The notes beneath the pieces were generated by a model. It saw nothing but the letters and a program-made list of their open reading frames with translations, was not told the origin of the DNA and did no database searches. From assembly GCA_004335635.1 (NCBI GenBank), contig QAXH01005576.1:1-45337 (forward strand): a stretch of DNA of 45,337 nucleotides. Direction: 5' to 3'. This DNA is from Chloromonas sp. AAM2 (Eukaryota; Chlorophyta; Chlorophyceae; Chlamydomonadales; Chlamydomonadaceae). This document shows positions 22,001-34,894 of this stretch, piece after piece (within the stretch, counting starts at the first letter, position 1; each line of letters begins with the position of its first letter). A program made the translations under genes and the position numbers.

Positions 22001-24441
22001 TTAAATATATAGGAGAGGACGGGTCCAGGAAATGTTACTGCGGAGGAGCACGCTATTGTGACTTGCTGCTTTACGAGTCTTACTGACTTATTCGGCTGCA
22101 GAAGCAAAGAGTACGATGCCACGTGCTAGCCAGTAAATCGAGTGCAAAAACAAACACGAGAAAAAGTAAAATAACACTGATGATAATGATATTAGTGGTA
22201 TTATTACAACAATAACAAAAACAATAATTAGTAATGCAATATGTAGATATGGTTGAAATAATATATATGTAGAAATAATTGAATATGCAAGGAGTAAGCA
22301 CTCACCGTGCTCTCAGGCCGGGTCCCGCCAGCATCCCTCCGCCGTCCGCCTGCCTGTCCCTGTCACTGTATGCGCTCAGGCGAGCCTGAAAACATGCAAG
22401 CAACACAATCGCCGAGTTCTTTAGTCAAGGCACACATCATATGAGCAACCACACATCTCAAGTTGAGCACACTAAAACTCCGAATCACTCGATCAATTGC
22501 AATGGAAAGCATGCTGGTTTCCCACACACTCACAAGTGCCCATGCCACAGGCGCCTTGTTGTGCACAGCTGCATGAACAAACTCATGAGCGCTGTAGGCT
22601 AGTGCCCACCTTTGTCAAATTGGATCTGGTTTCCTTTCTTATCTGACTGGAACAAATGTCACTGGCACCATATTTACAAAGATAGCACAAAGTTACGAGT
22701 GCAGCAGGCTAACATCCACTCACGTGCAGTTCGTTAGCCTTTGCATCCACTCACGTGCAGTTCGTTAGCCTTTGCATCCACTCACGTGCAGTTCGTTAGC
22801 CTTTGCATCCAGTTCCTCAGTCGTGTAGGGTTTGCAGGCCTCCCGAGCTGCCTTGATGTAGGCGGGCTCGCCATCATAGGTGCGTGACGCATACAGGTCC
22901 TCCGCACCAGGGAACTTCTGCATAAGGCAACGAAACGCCACTGATTTGAGTTCCAACACACGAGACCTGCCTATTATCTATTCACACACATATAAGTAGA
23001 CCTGTTATCTGTTAGGTGGTCTACTGCTAAAAGAGATTCTCACTTTTGCTGGTGCCGGCAGGGTCGCCATGCCTCAAGAACAATCGCCCAACTCGAATCA
23101 TTCCAATTGATTGATTTGGGACTTTTGCATAAGGCAACACAGTGGTTTCATTGTTCCATGGTTATTATGGACATTTGTTTGTAGTTGCGTGATGCATGTA
23201 GCAAAAATGACGGTTTTTAGTGAAGAAACCGACATGCATGGAGCCTGGACCAGCTGATGATGGACTTGTACAAGTGTGTCAACCGCCACAGAGTGTCAAC
23301 CAATTAGATCCACTTTTGAAAGCACTCGCATCCCCCTCACAATTCACTGGTACTCCGCCACACTCAACGTACCTTTGAGCTGGCAGGCGCCAGTCATGGC
23401 CAGGAAAGCTGTCACATGCTATACCTGACTGAACCTGCCTTATATAACTGATCATAACCGACCATAACTGACTGTACCTGGCTATAGTAAGGGTCGTTGT
23501 TGACCACCCGTTTCTCCAGCGCCTTCTTCACTTTGTCGAGGCCACCGACCAGCGAGCTGCCCGCCTTGGCCATCAGGGAGGAGTTGGCACTTGTGGCGTG
23601 GACGGCGGGGATGCTGCCCTCACTGTCTGCTGACATGGGCTCGGGATGGACCTGGGACACAGATGGGGGAATGTCAGGAGGCAGGCACTCTTATTTTGGC
23701 CAACATGCTCCCCCTGTCCTGACACCGACCCCCCTGGTTTAGGTCGAAAAATACGGAAGTGCCTGCCTTCTGACAAATAATAAGGTGTTGTTTTTGTTCT
23801 TGTTACTTGTAAGGTGATTATTATTACCTGCGCCTCTGCTATCGGCCCTGCCGCCAGCCACCCCTGTGCAGAGCGGCGGGCCGCCAGTCGGTTCGGGTCC
23901 AGCGGGTCCCGGCCTGATAACAACAGGGTGTTGTAGCCCATGTCAGCCTCAACCTGATGGGCAAGACAGGCAGGATATAGATAACAGATGGAAACAGACA
24001 GACACGTGGTAAAAGTCCAGCTTAAATGTGAGGAAACCGTGACAAATGGTAGAGTTAATTTTGTCTCATGGCCTTCAGTACGGGAAAAATTGCTCATCAG
24101 GGGCAAGGGGGGAAGGAGAATAGGTGGCCTAAACCCAAACGGTAGAATGAGGGGGAACAAAAAACCTGACGTCAGAAGCCGTGACGTATTGTGTGCGCTT
24201 CCAGTGTGATCCTCCAGCATCCATCGTGAGGAGTTGCTTCGTTTACACAAACGGAACCGGAAAGAAACGGATCAGAAACGTTGCCCGATGTGCCCCCACG
24301 TGCCCGCCCACCTGCTGCAATACCTCCGCCTCCACGCCCTCATTCTCCATCATGGCTTCCTGGCACAGAGCGCGGTGGTGAGCTGCCAGCCTGCTGGTGC
24401 TGCTGCGTGACCCCTCCACCTGACCACCTGTGAGGCAAACG

Positions 24442-24492
<51 letters not shown>

Positions 24493-27400
24493 TTAACGTT
24501 ATTATTATTATTATCATTATATATTATATGATAGTAATCGTACACATGTGGTGGTAATCTTGATAATCTTAATAATCCGAAACTGTGCTCGGCAAACCAT
24601 GGGCGTTGCCGTCATCCAATTCAAAAAAATGTAAAACTTGCCGAGGGAAGGAATGCGGATGTCGAGAAAGGAACAAAGCAAAGCAGTTTAATACTGTACG
24701 TATAGCATTCGTATTAACCAACACATCCTGTTTGAACACACATGAGTGTCACCTACACTGGACCAACACCGGCTTTTTTTTCCATAAGTTGGGCCAGAAA
24801 GTTGTTACATAATCAGTGACCCATCCGGCCATTGCAGGTTGTCCGACTGGGAATGGCAAGATCAGGGTCTTTTCTCGTTGTCATGTTGCTGGGTCTTTTC
24901 TCGTTGTCAGGTTCGGCACAATCACCATGCGCTGTGTGTGGTGCTCAGAACTGTACCTGTGCTGCTGCCGCTCCTAGCTGCCAGCCAGGAGCCGACCCTA
25001 CTGGCCAGCGCTGCTCTGTCCACCTCCACCCCCTCGGCCACGGCCTGGGGCTGCAACCGCTGCTGGCGCGCCATGTGGTTGAGCACGTGGTACTGCACAT
25101 CATATGGATCGATACCGCCCTGCAAGGACAGAAATAACACCCCAACCTGAGCAAATGAACCGCCTTCAACAGATCGAGCCGGTGAGACACGGCCTACAGC
25201 ATTTGGCAGGGGGGTGCAACTCCAGTACATGCAAGTGCTGGCTGTTCTTAGGACGGCATTCATGTCCATCCCGCTGCTCAACTCATCACACCACTCTCCA
25301 CACCAGCGCTTGTGCTTGGTTCTGCACCCATCCATGGGAGCATGGCAACAACCCCCCATCCTCTAAGTATCGGGGGCCACGCATGGAGGCGCTGGAAATT
25401 GTTCAAGTTTACTTTGCTGTTGTTGTTGCTTAGGGTGCAGTGGTGACCAGTAGGTTACCGACAATTTTCCTTCCCCCTTGCCCCCGCTGAGCAGTCCTTC
25501 CCGGACTTGTTTTTTTCCCCGGACTTTTAACCCGGACTGAAGGCCATGTGAACAACAACAACAACACATTATGGGAAGACACATTCAATACGCCACATTC
25601 ATGTCGGCTCCAGTCGTGTCTGTCTCCTTCTTGTTCTGAGGCTGGGCCAAGGGTTAGGCCGTCCCCTTCCTCCATGTATATGTTGATGTTGATGTTGTTG
25701 ATGTTGATTACATGGTCTTCAGTCCGGGGAGGACTGCTCAGCGGGGGCAAGGAGATAGGGAGGGAAAACAAATAGCACAACTGTCAACTGCAGTACAAAT
25801 AGCACAACTGTCTATGTGCTATAACTTTGTTCATGTAATGTAACGCCCACCATGTGGTCCGCGTGCGTGTGGCTGCCCGCCTGCTGGGCCGCCATGTTAT
25901 CGAGCAACTCCTGCATCTCCTCATACACAGGGTCGTCCTGGTCACGTGGTACCACTGCATCATGCCAGTAACCGTCAAACCTGCACAAAACCGACATAAC
26001 AATACAACACACGTATCAGTTCCTGCATCTCCTCGTACAAAGGGTCGTCTGGTCACTGCATCATGCCAGTGGCCGTCAAATCTGCACAGAGACGAATACA
26101 CATGGATGAGCGACCAGGACAGAGGAGTGTGCCAAACAGCAGCACAGGCTTTTGATGCGCGCCAGGTGGCAAACGTCTCCTATAAGGTTCTAGCACTCCA
26201 GAATGCACTAAAAAAAGTCTCGTGGTGAGAAAAAAGGGCCAGAATGGCAATTGCAACATCTGCGGCAAATTCAAAATCAAAATCAAAATTAAAAACAGAA
26301 TCAGAATCAGGAGTCCTGATCCCCAGCCGACTGACACTGGTGAAAAGGCATGGTGCGGCAATAATAATAATATAATATAATGTGATATATGTAATGCCGC
26401 CGGCACTCACCACTTGTGGCCGAGTTTCTTCCATGCCTGCATGTCCTCCCGCTTGACCGCTCGCACAAAACTCATCACACCGCCGCCCTCCACACACCCC
26501 ATCAGTGCTGACTCAGCAATGGGCCCGGGAGCAGCTCTGAGGCCCGGAGGACCCGCCAACTTGTCATTGGGGTCGACTTTTAGGTTGCCATCGCCGCTTG
26601 CATCGCTCTCCAGCTCCTCCTCCTCCCAGGCCTCAACCTGCAGTCACGTGGCCGGCGGAATGTTTAACGGAAAACGGTTGAAAACGCATAGAAACGTTTC
26701 TCAGTATGTGGTCCAACAAAAAAAGGCCCAACATTGACGTGTACTGCCGGTTCCATGATTCAGCAGCCCTGCCATAAACAACCTCATCGGTTTGCCGCAG
26801 CTCACTTCTGGCACCTCAATGGGCTTCCCATGACGCAAACGCGTAAAGGAAAGCACCAACCCAAAGGTAAACTACAGTCAAGGCTGTTTCAGCTCACCAC
26901 TGTCACCTCAGTTGTTTCTCTGCCACAGTTTAGCTTCCTCTGCCTACCAACCCTTATACCTGCCTCTACCGCAACACACCACCTCGTACCCTGTTGAGTT
27001 GTGATTGCCAAGTAGTTGTGATTTCAGTTTTCGGTTTCTGAGTCCGTTTCTCGTAGGTTTCTAGCACTTCCACTCTGTGCGATGGAACACGGTCTATGAT
27101 GCCAGAAAGTTGCATTGTTCTCACCTCTGGCGCCTCAGTTGGCTCCTCCAGGAAGTCGACCTGCTCTGTGTCGACCTCGCAGCCGCCCGGCAGGTCGTCG
27201 GCCGCCTCCGGCGTGGTGCACTGGACGCCCAGCGAGCCGCCCACCCGCGCCCACAGCTTGAGGAACTCAACAGCTCCCATCCTGCAGGACGTTGCAGCAC
27301 ACACGTGCTAGCATGATGGACAGTTGTCACTAAAAACTGGTACTAAGATACTGTCCCACCAAAATTTGCCATGGCAGGAGACGTACCCTTAACGTAGGAA

Positions 27401-29378
27401 GGTTTTTCAGTGCACGTACACATTGACAGCAGTTGCAGGTAGTTGCAGCACACACGTGCTAGCATGATGGACAGTTGTCACTAAAAACTGGTACTAAGAT
27501 ACTGTCCCACCAAAATTTGCCATGGCAGGAGACGTACCCTTAACGTAGGAAGGTTTTTCAGTGCACGTACACATTGACAGCAGTTGCAGGTAGTTGCAGC
27601 ACACACGTGCTAGCATGATGGACAGTTGTCACTCATAACTAATGCCAAGATACTGCCCTACCGTGTGACAGTGCACACAGCGATTTAGCACACGTCAGCC
27701 GTGCGGTGTGAGCGCAGCTGCAAGGAAAGTGGATCAGTCCTGACAATCTCTTGGGTGATTCAGTTGGGCCAGAAACCAATGTCATTTGATATGGCAGGAG
27801 AGTTGCTCTGAACGTAGTAGAATTTGTCAGTGCACGTACACGTGGACAGCAGTTGAATCATTACATATAACAATTGCTGAACTGGAATCCGGATGAACTC
27901 AACAGCGCCCTTCTGCTGGTGAGAGCGTTATACCACAATACAGCCGCACGTGTTACGGCGCGATTAATGACTACTTCATACCAAGCGTTTGAGAAGGGGT
28001 TTACTACCAAAACAACTGGCGAGAAACCGTTCGAGTTAGCAAGGAAGGAATAAGCAAAAATCGACGGCGTCAGAAACGATTTTCGCATGTCCCACCTGAC
28101 TGCCCGGTGCAGCCACCCCTCCCCAGTCGCGTCCAACAGCTCTGCGCCATTGGCAGCCCGCGGCTTGGCGCCCTGGGCGAGCATGATCAAGTACATAATA
28201 GATAAAGAGTGAACAAGTAACCACCGAAAATCACTGATGTATATAATTGCTAGCTTCCACACGGCTTGAGTCGGACAAGGTATCCAATGGATTTCATTAT
28301 GAATATCATCAAGCGTTCTGAAACATGCCGTGTACAGACATATAGTGGCGCTTGTGCGTGTGCATACATAGGCACAGGCTCGCGAACATGACTGTCAGTC
28401 TCACACACCATGATAGGATGATGTATGGAGGTGGTGATGCATGGAGATGGTGATGCATGGAGATGATGATGCATGCATACATGGTCAGTGCATCCCTCAC
28501 ACCAATCCCACACCTTGAGCAGCAGCATGGCCGCACAGTCCAGTGTCTCAGACTTATCCAGCCTCAGCGCATGCCACAGCGCGCCATGACCTTCAGAGTC
28601 CACGGCCTGCAACACACAGACACAACCGAGCAAGTGAAACCCTAATAACCCTAGGCCAGCCACTCAACCAGTGCCTGGATCCAGGGATCGACAGGCCTGC
28701 CTGCAAAAACAGACAGACCTGATAACCTGATAAATGATATCGAATCCTGCATGTGTTGGCCACATGACCACCTGCACGTTTCTGTCACACGTGACTGACT
28801 GTTTCTCACCTGCACATCAGCGCCCAGGTCCAGTAGCACCCGCAGAGCATCAGTTGCGGCGTTTGAGGCCGCAAACATGACCGCACTCATGCCCTGCAAC
28901 GCGACACAGCACCACAGCACACCATCAAGCATGCGTGGACACAAGAAACACAACAAAAAGGACGTTACAACCAAAGTGCACCATCACAACCTCCACCATC
29001 ACTACCACTGCCACCACCACCACCACCACCACCAGCTATTGTACTGCCCCAGCGTAGTACATGCATTGCAATGCAACAGGCCCGACCCATGGCTGCATGA
29101 CATCCAGTGCCCCAGCCTTGAATGTGAGGTTAATCGTAATGCCATGTACAGCTGCGCTGCATATCCACATGCTATGCATGCACTCACCTTTGTTTCCGTT
29201 TGCTTGTTGATTGAGTCAGGGAACTTGTTTGCCAGGTACTTGATGATGAACGTGTTGTTGTGGGCAGCGGCCAGCATGAGGGGACCGCGACCCTCCTCAT
29301 CAGCCTGTGCGAGGGGCAGAAAAGGAGCAGCATGGGAGGGGCGCAGAAGAGGATTCAGCATGTGTGTGTGTGCGTGTG

Positions 29379-29411
<33 letters not shown>

Positions 29412-32400
29412 TGGGGGGCAAAGAGGTGTATGGTGGCATGGACATTCAGATGTAGAGCGGGGCTTCACGCCTAAATGCCAATCATTGGTGATTGAAGCCG
29501 ACATGCCAATGCTACATAAGCATGACAGGGCCAAGGAGCGGCCAAGCATGCACGGCCTTTCAAGCATGGCCGCCTTCTCTTGTGCTGTACGTTCAGAGAA
29601 CAGGAGAACAAGGCAATGCCAGGCCTGTGCACCTTGTCCCAATCCAGCGGGCCGGGGGGGCCGGGAGGGGGCGGAGGGGCAGCGCCATCCTGTGCGGGGG
29701 CCTCGGACGAAGAGGGCTGCGCGGCATGGAGGCGCTCAACATGTCAGGGCTGCTTGAGCGCATCGGTTGGCATTGCGCCATGGTATGCTCAGAGTGTCGC
29801 ACAGGTGTTGCGATGATATTCTGATCTGCCCCCTTCTTGGTGAGCTTGGACCGTTGCCTTGAAACATGCACAATCGTCATGCACTGCTGCTGGTGGGCTA
29901 GGGTTAGGGCTAGGGTTTTGCCTAGGGTTGGGATGTGGGCACTCACTGGTGACGCGACCACGAGCTTCCCAGACGACAGATCCTCCAGTGTGCGCACCGC
30001 CAAGGCAGTGAATTCATTCACGTCATTCTGCGACAATAAGCGGGAAAGGGAAACCCAGATGTTCATTAGTCCAATCTAACTCTGCCTCCCATCAGTCAAA
30101 GCATCAGTCCAATCTAACACTGCCTCCCATCAGTCAAAGCATCAGTCCAATCTAACACTGCCTCCTATCAGTCAAAGCATCAGTCCAATCTAACTCTGCC
30201 TCCTATCAGTNNNNNNNNNNNNNNNNNNNNNNNNNNNNNNNNNNNNNNNNNNNNNNNNNNNNNNNNNNNNNNNNNNNNNNNNNNNNNNNNNNNNNNNNNN
30301 NNNNNNNNNNNNNNNNNNNNNNNNNNNNNNNNNNNNNNNNNNNNNNNNNNNNNNNNNNNNNNNNNNNNNNNNNNNNNNNNNNNNNNNNNNNNNNNNNNNN
30401 NNNNNNNNNNNNNNNNNNNNNNNNNNNNNNNNNNNNNNNNNNNNNNNNNNNNNNNNNNNNNNNNNNNNNNNNNNNNNNNNNNNNNNNNNNNNNNNNNNNN
30501 NNNNNNNNNNNNNNNNNNNNNNNNNNNNNNNNNNNNNNNNNNNNNNNNNNNNNNNNNNNNNNNNNNNNNNNNNNNNNNNNNNNNNNNNNNNNNNNNNNNN
30601 NNNNNNNNNNNNNNNNNNNNNNNNNNNNNNNNNNNNNNNNNNNNNNNNNNNNNNNNNNNNNNNNNNNNNNNNNNNNNNNNNNNNNNNNNNNNNNNNNNNN
30701 NNNNNNNNNNNNNNNNNNNNNNNNNNNNNNNNNNNNNNNNNNNNNNNNNNNNNNNNNNNNNNNNNNNNNNNNNNNNNNNNNNNNNNNNNNNNNNNNNNNN
30801 NNNNNAATCTAACACTGCCTCCTATCAGTCAAAGCATCAGTCCAATCTAACACTGCCTCCTATCAGTCAAAGCATCAGTCCAATCTAACTCTGCCTCCTA
30901 TCAGTCAAAGTTGTAAGTATATGTACCTGCCATTGCCAGTGTCAGAACGTGGGGCTGGAACGACAAACATGTGCTGTGCCCTACCTTGCACACCGCCATG
31001 AGCGGGTGTGTTGCGGGGTTGGGCGTGTCGACAGTGGCGCCGGCTTTGATCAGCATGTCGAAGATGCGTGCATCCCGGGCAGCGGTGGCCTGCAGCACAC
31101 AATCATCAGGAGGCACACGATGATTGCAATGTTTGACCATAATGTACAAGCGGCCTGCAGCACACGCCATTCCATTACATGGCTTATCATGGTTTGGCCC
31201 ACAGTCAATTGATGTATAATCACCCTGCTGACCCTGTAGTAATCAATAATCACCCTGTAGTAATCAATAATCACCCTGTAGTAATCAATAATCACCCTGT
31301 AGTAATCAATAACCACCCTGTAAACAGGGTGAGGGGGGTTTAAAAGTCCGTGACCCTATGATCAAAAATGGGGCTTTTTGAAAACTAGACCACTTTTGGA
31401 AACCACCCAGAATTACACCAACCACTCAGAATTACATCAAAAGGGGCTCAATTGAAAGCCTGTCCCCTGGACAACTGGGTTGCATAGTTCACTTGAACAT
31501 TGCCTCACTTGTGGGTCATCAAAGCCCAGCCGGCCCTAACCGAACCCTAACCGCCACCCATGTCACAGGCCGTGGGGGCATGCCAAAGGTAAACTTCACT
31601 TTCAAGGTATGCAAGCACGTCCCACTCTGCATCCGACTTTGGATCGCTGCTTGCGTGACCTGCGGCCTGGCGCCGCAGGTGACACAGGCCACGCCAGCGC
31701 CGGCACCCGCTGACATTTCCCCAGCCCATAACAAACCACCCACAAGGCCAATCTGGGAAACGAAGATGGTTTTGGATAGATCACAACGAGCTGCAACCAG
31801 CTACAACTTCAAAAGCCTTGAATTCGTTGTGATTGAGCCGTAAAACAAGAAACACTCAAAAGGGTCGAAAAAGTAGCTCGGGCCTTGTGGAGGACTTTTA
31901 TACCACCCAGTCAACCATCTCAGAATGTCCTGAAACCTTGGATTCGAGCTTCTTACACCGTCAGCATTCGTACAAGTGATTCAGAGATACCCACTTCCTC
32001 ATATGGTCATTTTCTATTTCAACACCCCACCCCCCCTGCTGTGAATATCAATAATCACCCTGCTCACCCGGCTGATGTTTGAGGGGCTTGCTGTGCACGG
32101 CTTACAGACAAAATATGGCATGCGTTAAAGAGGTGTGCCATGCAGCAGACAGTGCCGATCCTGATTGGTGCCTAGGCATGATATGCAAGGTACTTGGCAT
32201 GTCATTCTGACACGTGCATGGCATGTATCTGACTGACCTTGGTGACGCTGGTGAGGTTGCGAGCCAGAGGCGACTCCTGCAGCATGTTGGCCTCATTGCA
32301 GCTCACGCCCTTGGCCAGCATGGCCTTCACCACCCGGTCATGGTGGTTGGTGATGGCAAGCATCAAGGGGGTGTCTGCAGCACACAGGCCAGAGGTTATA

Positions 32401-34339
32401 AAGCAATTAACGATTAAAAAACGAAATGATCAAAACGAAATGATTGAAAAGTGGTTGGTTTGGAAGGGTGGTCCACTGCAGTTGGTTACATCAGTATGCT
32501 GACGGCGGGCACTGCTGGCCATGGGCTCATAAAACAGGTAAAAAAGGCGAACAAATTCTCAGTCTCCAATGCCAGAGAATCTGCCACACCAGGTTGAGCC
32601 AGTGTCGAGTTGGGAAGTGGCATTTGCATTCTGCTACAGTCAATTCTTAGTGACTGGAACAAGGGTTACCCACTGCCTCATGAAACAACAACGCTTGCAA
32701 TGTTGGCATGCGACTGCACTGGTTTGGCAGTCACCTTTGCGCTTTCCGTCCTGCACCGGCAGGCTGTACGCTGACTCGTCCATGAGCGACATCAGGTTTA
32801 GGATGGCGTCCTGGCTGGCGTCGTCAGACTTCCTGCGCGCACGGCGTAAGACGCCGTAAAAGTAGACGCCTCGCATTGCAAATTTGTTCAGCAATGCAGG
32901 GCATCACAGTGGACAGTGGCGGTTGGCCCCTGTGGTCTTGACATGCATGCAGGCATGGTAAGCGGGCCCTAACCTCTCTCCCTTTCCCTTTCTCTGTCCT
33001 GGTCCATACAATAATGGTAATGATAATGATAATAATACCAATAAAAGTGTTACTATTGCTGTTACTACTATCTCACTATTGGATTCATATCGTTGATAAT
33101 CATGAAGCAGTCTTGCAAATTAGATAGTCTTGCAAACTAAACTAATCATTATTACTTTTTGGATATTACAATACCACCCAGGCTAGCGATCCACTGACCT
33201 GCTGAGCAGGCCCAAGTGCGCCATGTTGTAGCCCATGGCGTTGACCGCTGCAAGCGCTGCTGCCTTCTCCAGGTCGCCCAGGCTGCCCAGCAGGGCACGT
33301 GCCACGTCACCATGACCACGTGTGGCTGTAGGCAGTAACGTATGATACGATTTGATTATATCGTCTTACCAGGATAGTATGTTTATTAGTACGTGGCTGC
33401 GGGAGGAGCAAGAAGAGAGGCAGGAAGAGAGTTAGCACGCCATGGGCCTAGGGTGCGGTATTTCTTTTCAGCTGCAGCTCGCTCGGCCTGGCAGTCCTTC
33501 CTATCAGGCGCATCGGTCGGTCTGTTTGCAGCACTCCTGCCAGGCTGTTGGACAAGGTGGCTATCAGCTGTCAACGCATCTAAGACTGCCAGGTGGTATG
33601 GCGTTGCCTAATTATTATTATTATTACTAACGTTGTTATTATTATTATTGAGTCATGACCCCATACCTGCCAGGTGGTACGGCGTTGCCTTGGTCCTGTC
33701 CCCATCCGTCACCTTGGCGCCCAGTGACACCAGGTGCAGGGCCAGGTCCTGCATGGAGGCAGTGGGCGACCCATGACCTTGCTGAAAGCAGGTGCTGAAA
33801 GCAGGTGCTGAATGCAGGTGCTGAATGCAGGTGCTGAATGCAGGTGCTGAATGCAGGTGCAGCTGCTTGCTGTGCAAGTCCGTTTCCCTGTCAAGTCAGT
33901 TTGTCATAGGATGAAATGCAATCAGGAAAACGGTGAAGCTAGCAACAGGACGCATGGTGCTGCCTACCTGGCGTCCATGTGCAGCCGCATAGTGCAGAGC
34001 TGTCCTGCCCAGAGCGTCCTTGGAGCCAATCTGCACAAGCCATGTAAGCCATGTACTTGTAGCATGCCATATACTTGTAGCATGAGCCATGTGAGCGGAC
34101 GGTCACAGAGGGTGACGGTACTGCACATATTACAATGGAGTGAACAAGTGACCTCGATACTTCAGGGCAGGAACTGTCATTTCTGTACAGCCTTGACAAG
34201 CATTAATGCAAGGCCACAATGGCCTGGTTATGCAGAAGCAGTGTTGCGTGTTGATGTGCAGGGCGCCAAGGAAAGGATGCCCAGGTCAATCTGCTGCAGT
34301 AACCGTGTTGCCATGACCACCACAGCAAGACAGCAAGAC

Positions 34340-34374
<35 letters not shown>

Positions 34375-34800
34375 CATCCTCCACCAGTGTTGGCAGTCCC
34401 ATGCCCAGATGAATAAATAGATAGACAGATAGATACACAGGCAGATAGTAACCTACTGCTCCTACCAGTGTGGGCAGTCCCATGCCCAGTATCCTGTCCA
34501 CCAAGGGCCGGTCCCCGGCAGCCACCGCCAGGGCCAGCGGCGGGATGCGCTCCCTGAAGGCGCCAACGCCCACGTCAAGGCCTGCAACAAAAGCGGTCAA
34601 AGCACCAGAGGTGGTCGCCTCCCTTCCTTGGAGGCGTGGAAGGTCCGACCTTCAGGGCTGTCCGGCTAATGCCTAGCATGCAACAGGCGTACTGTGCGCC
34701 CCCCTTCCCCCCCGGCCTCTGTACCCACCAGTCAGTCTGATGATTCACTCATCCACGACCTGTGATAATAGTAGTAGTAATAATAATAATGATGATGATG

Positions 34801-34894
<94 letters not shown>

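Larger units (their letters stand above)
22306..27281 (-). other. Ankyrin gene exons 21-29 (residues 676-1110), non-repeat region
   Basis: Exons are 27125-27281, 26411-26637, 25851-25980, 24957-25119, 24312-24427, 23828-23953, 23478-23651, 22786-22917 and 22306-22385. The encoded region is acidic, with low-complexity parts (AWEEEELESDASGDGN, EVDTEQVDFLEEPTEAPE) and helical parts (YEEMQELLDNMAAQQAG, LDKVKKALEKRVVNNDPYYS, IKAAREACKPYTTEELDAKA). Ankyrin consensus is absent. It links the two ankyrin blocks and I do not recognise a domain in it. Exon 25 uses acceptor CCTCACAG at 24428-24435 so that phase 1 is kept. Confidence 0.8.
28096..33325 (-). other. Ankyrin gene exons 12-20 (residues 370-675)
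   Basis: Exons are 33199-33325, 32735-32832, 32238-32374, 30985-31089, 29947-30027, 29188-29304, 28810-28893, 28514-28606 and 28096-28172. Repeats visible include ATRGHGDVARALL, TPLMLAITNHHDRVVKAMLA, ARIFDMLIKAGATVDTPNP, GRGPLMLAAAHNNTFIIKYL, GMSAVMFAASNAATDALRVL followed by LDLGADVQ, and GALWHALRLDKSETLDCAAM. The intron between 30985 and 30027 contains the 38-bp array and the assembly gap. Phases agree across it, so an undetected exon there would need a length that is a multiple of three. Confidence 0.85.

Noticed and set aside
30180..30815. 211-residue open frame
   Set aside because: It runs through the N gap and has no content.
34260..34307. Extra exon after acceptor CTGCAG near 34308
   Set aside because: The frame can be entered but meets a stop without a usable donor, and exons 9 and 10 already join in phase.
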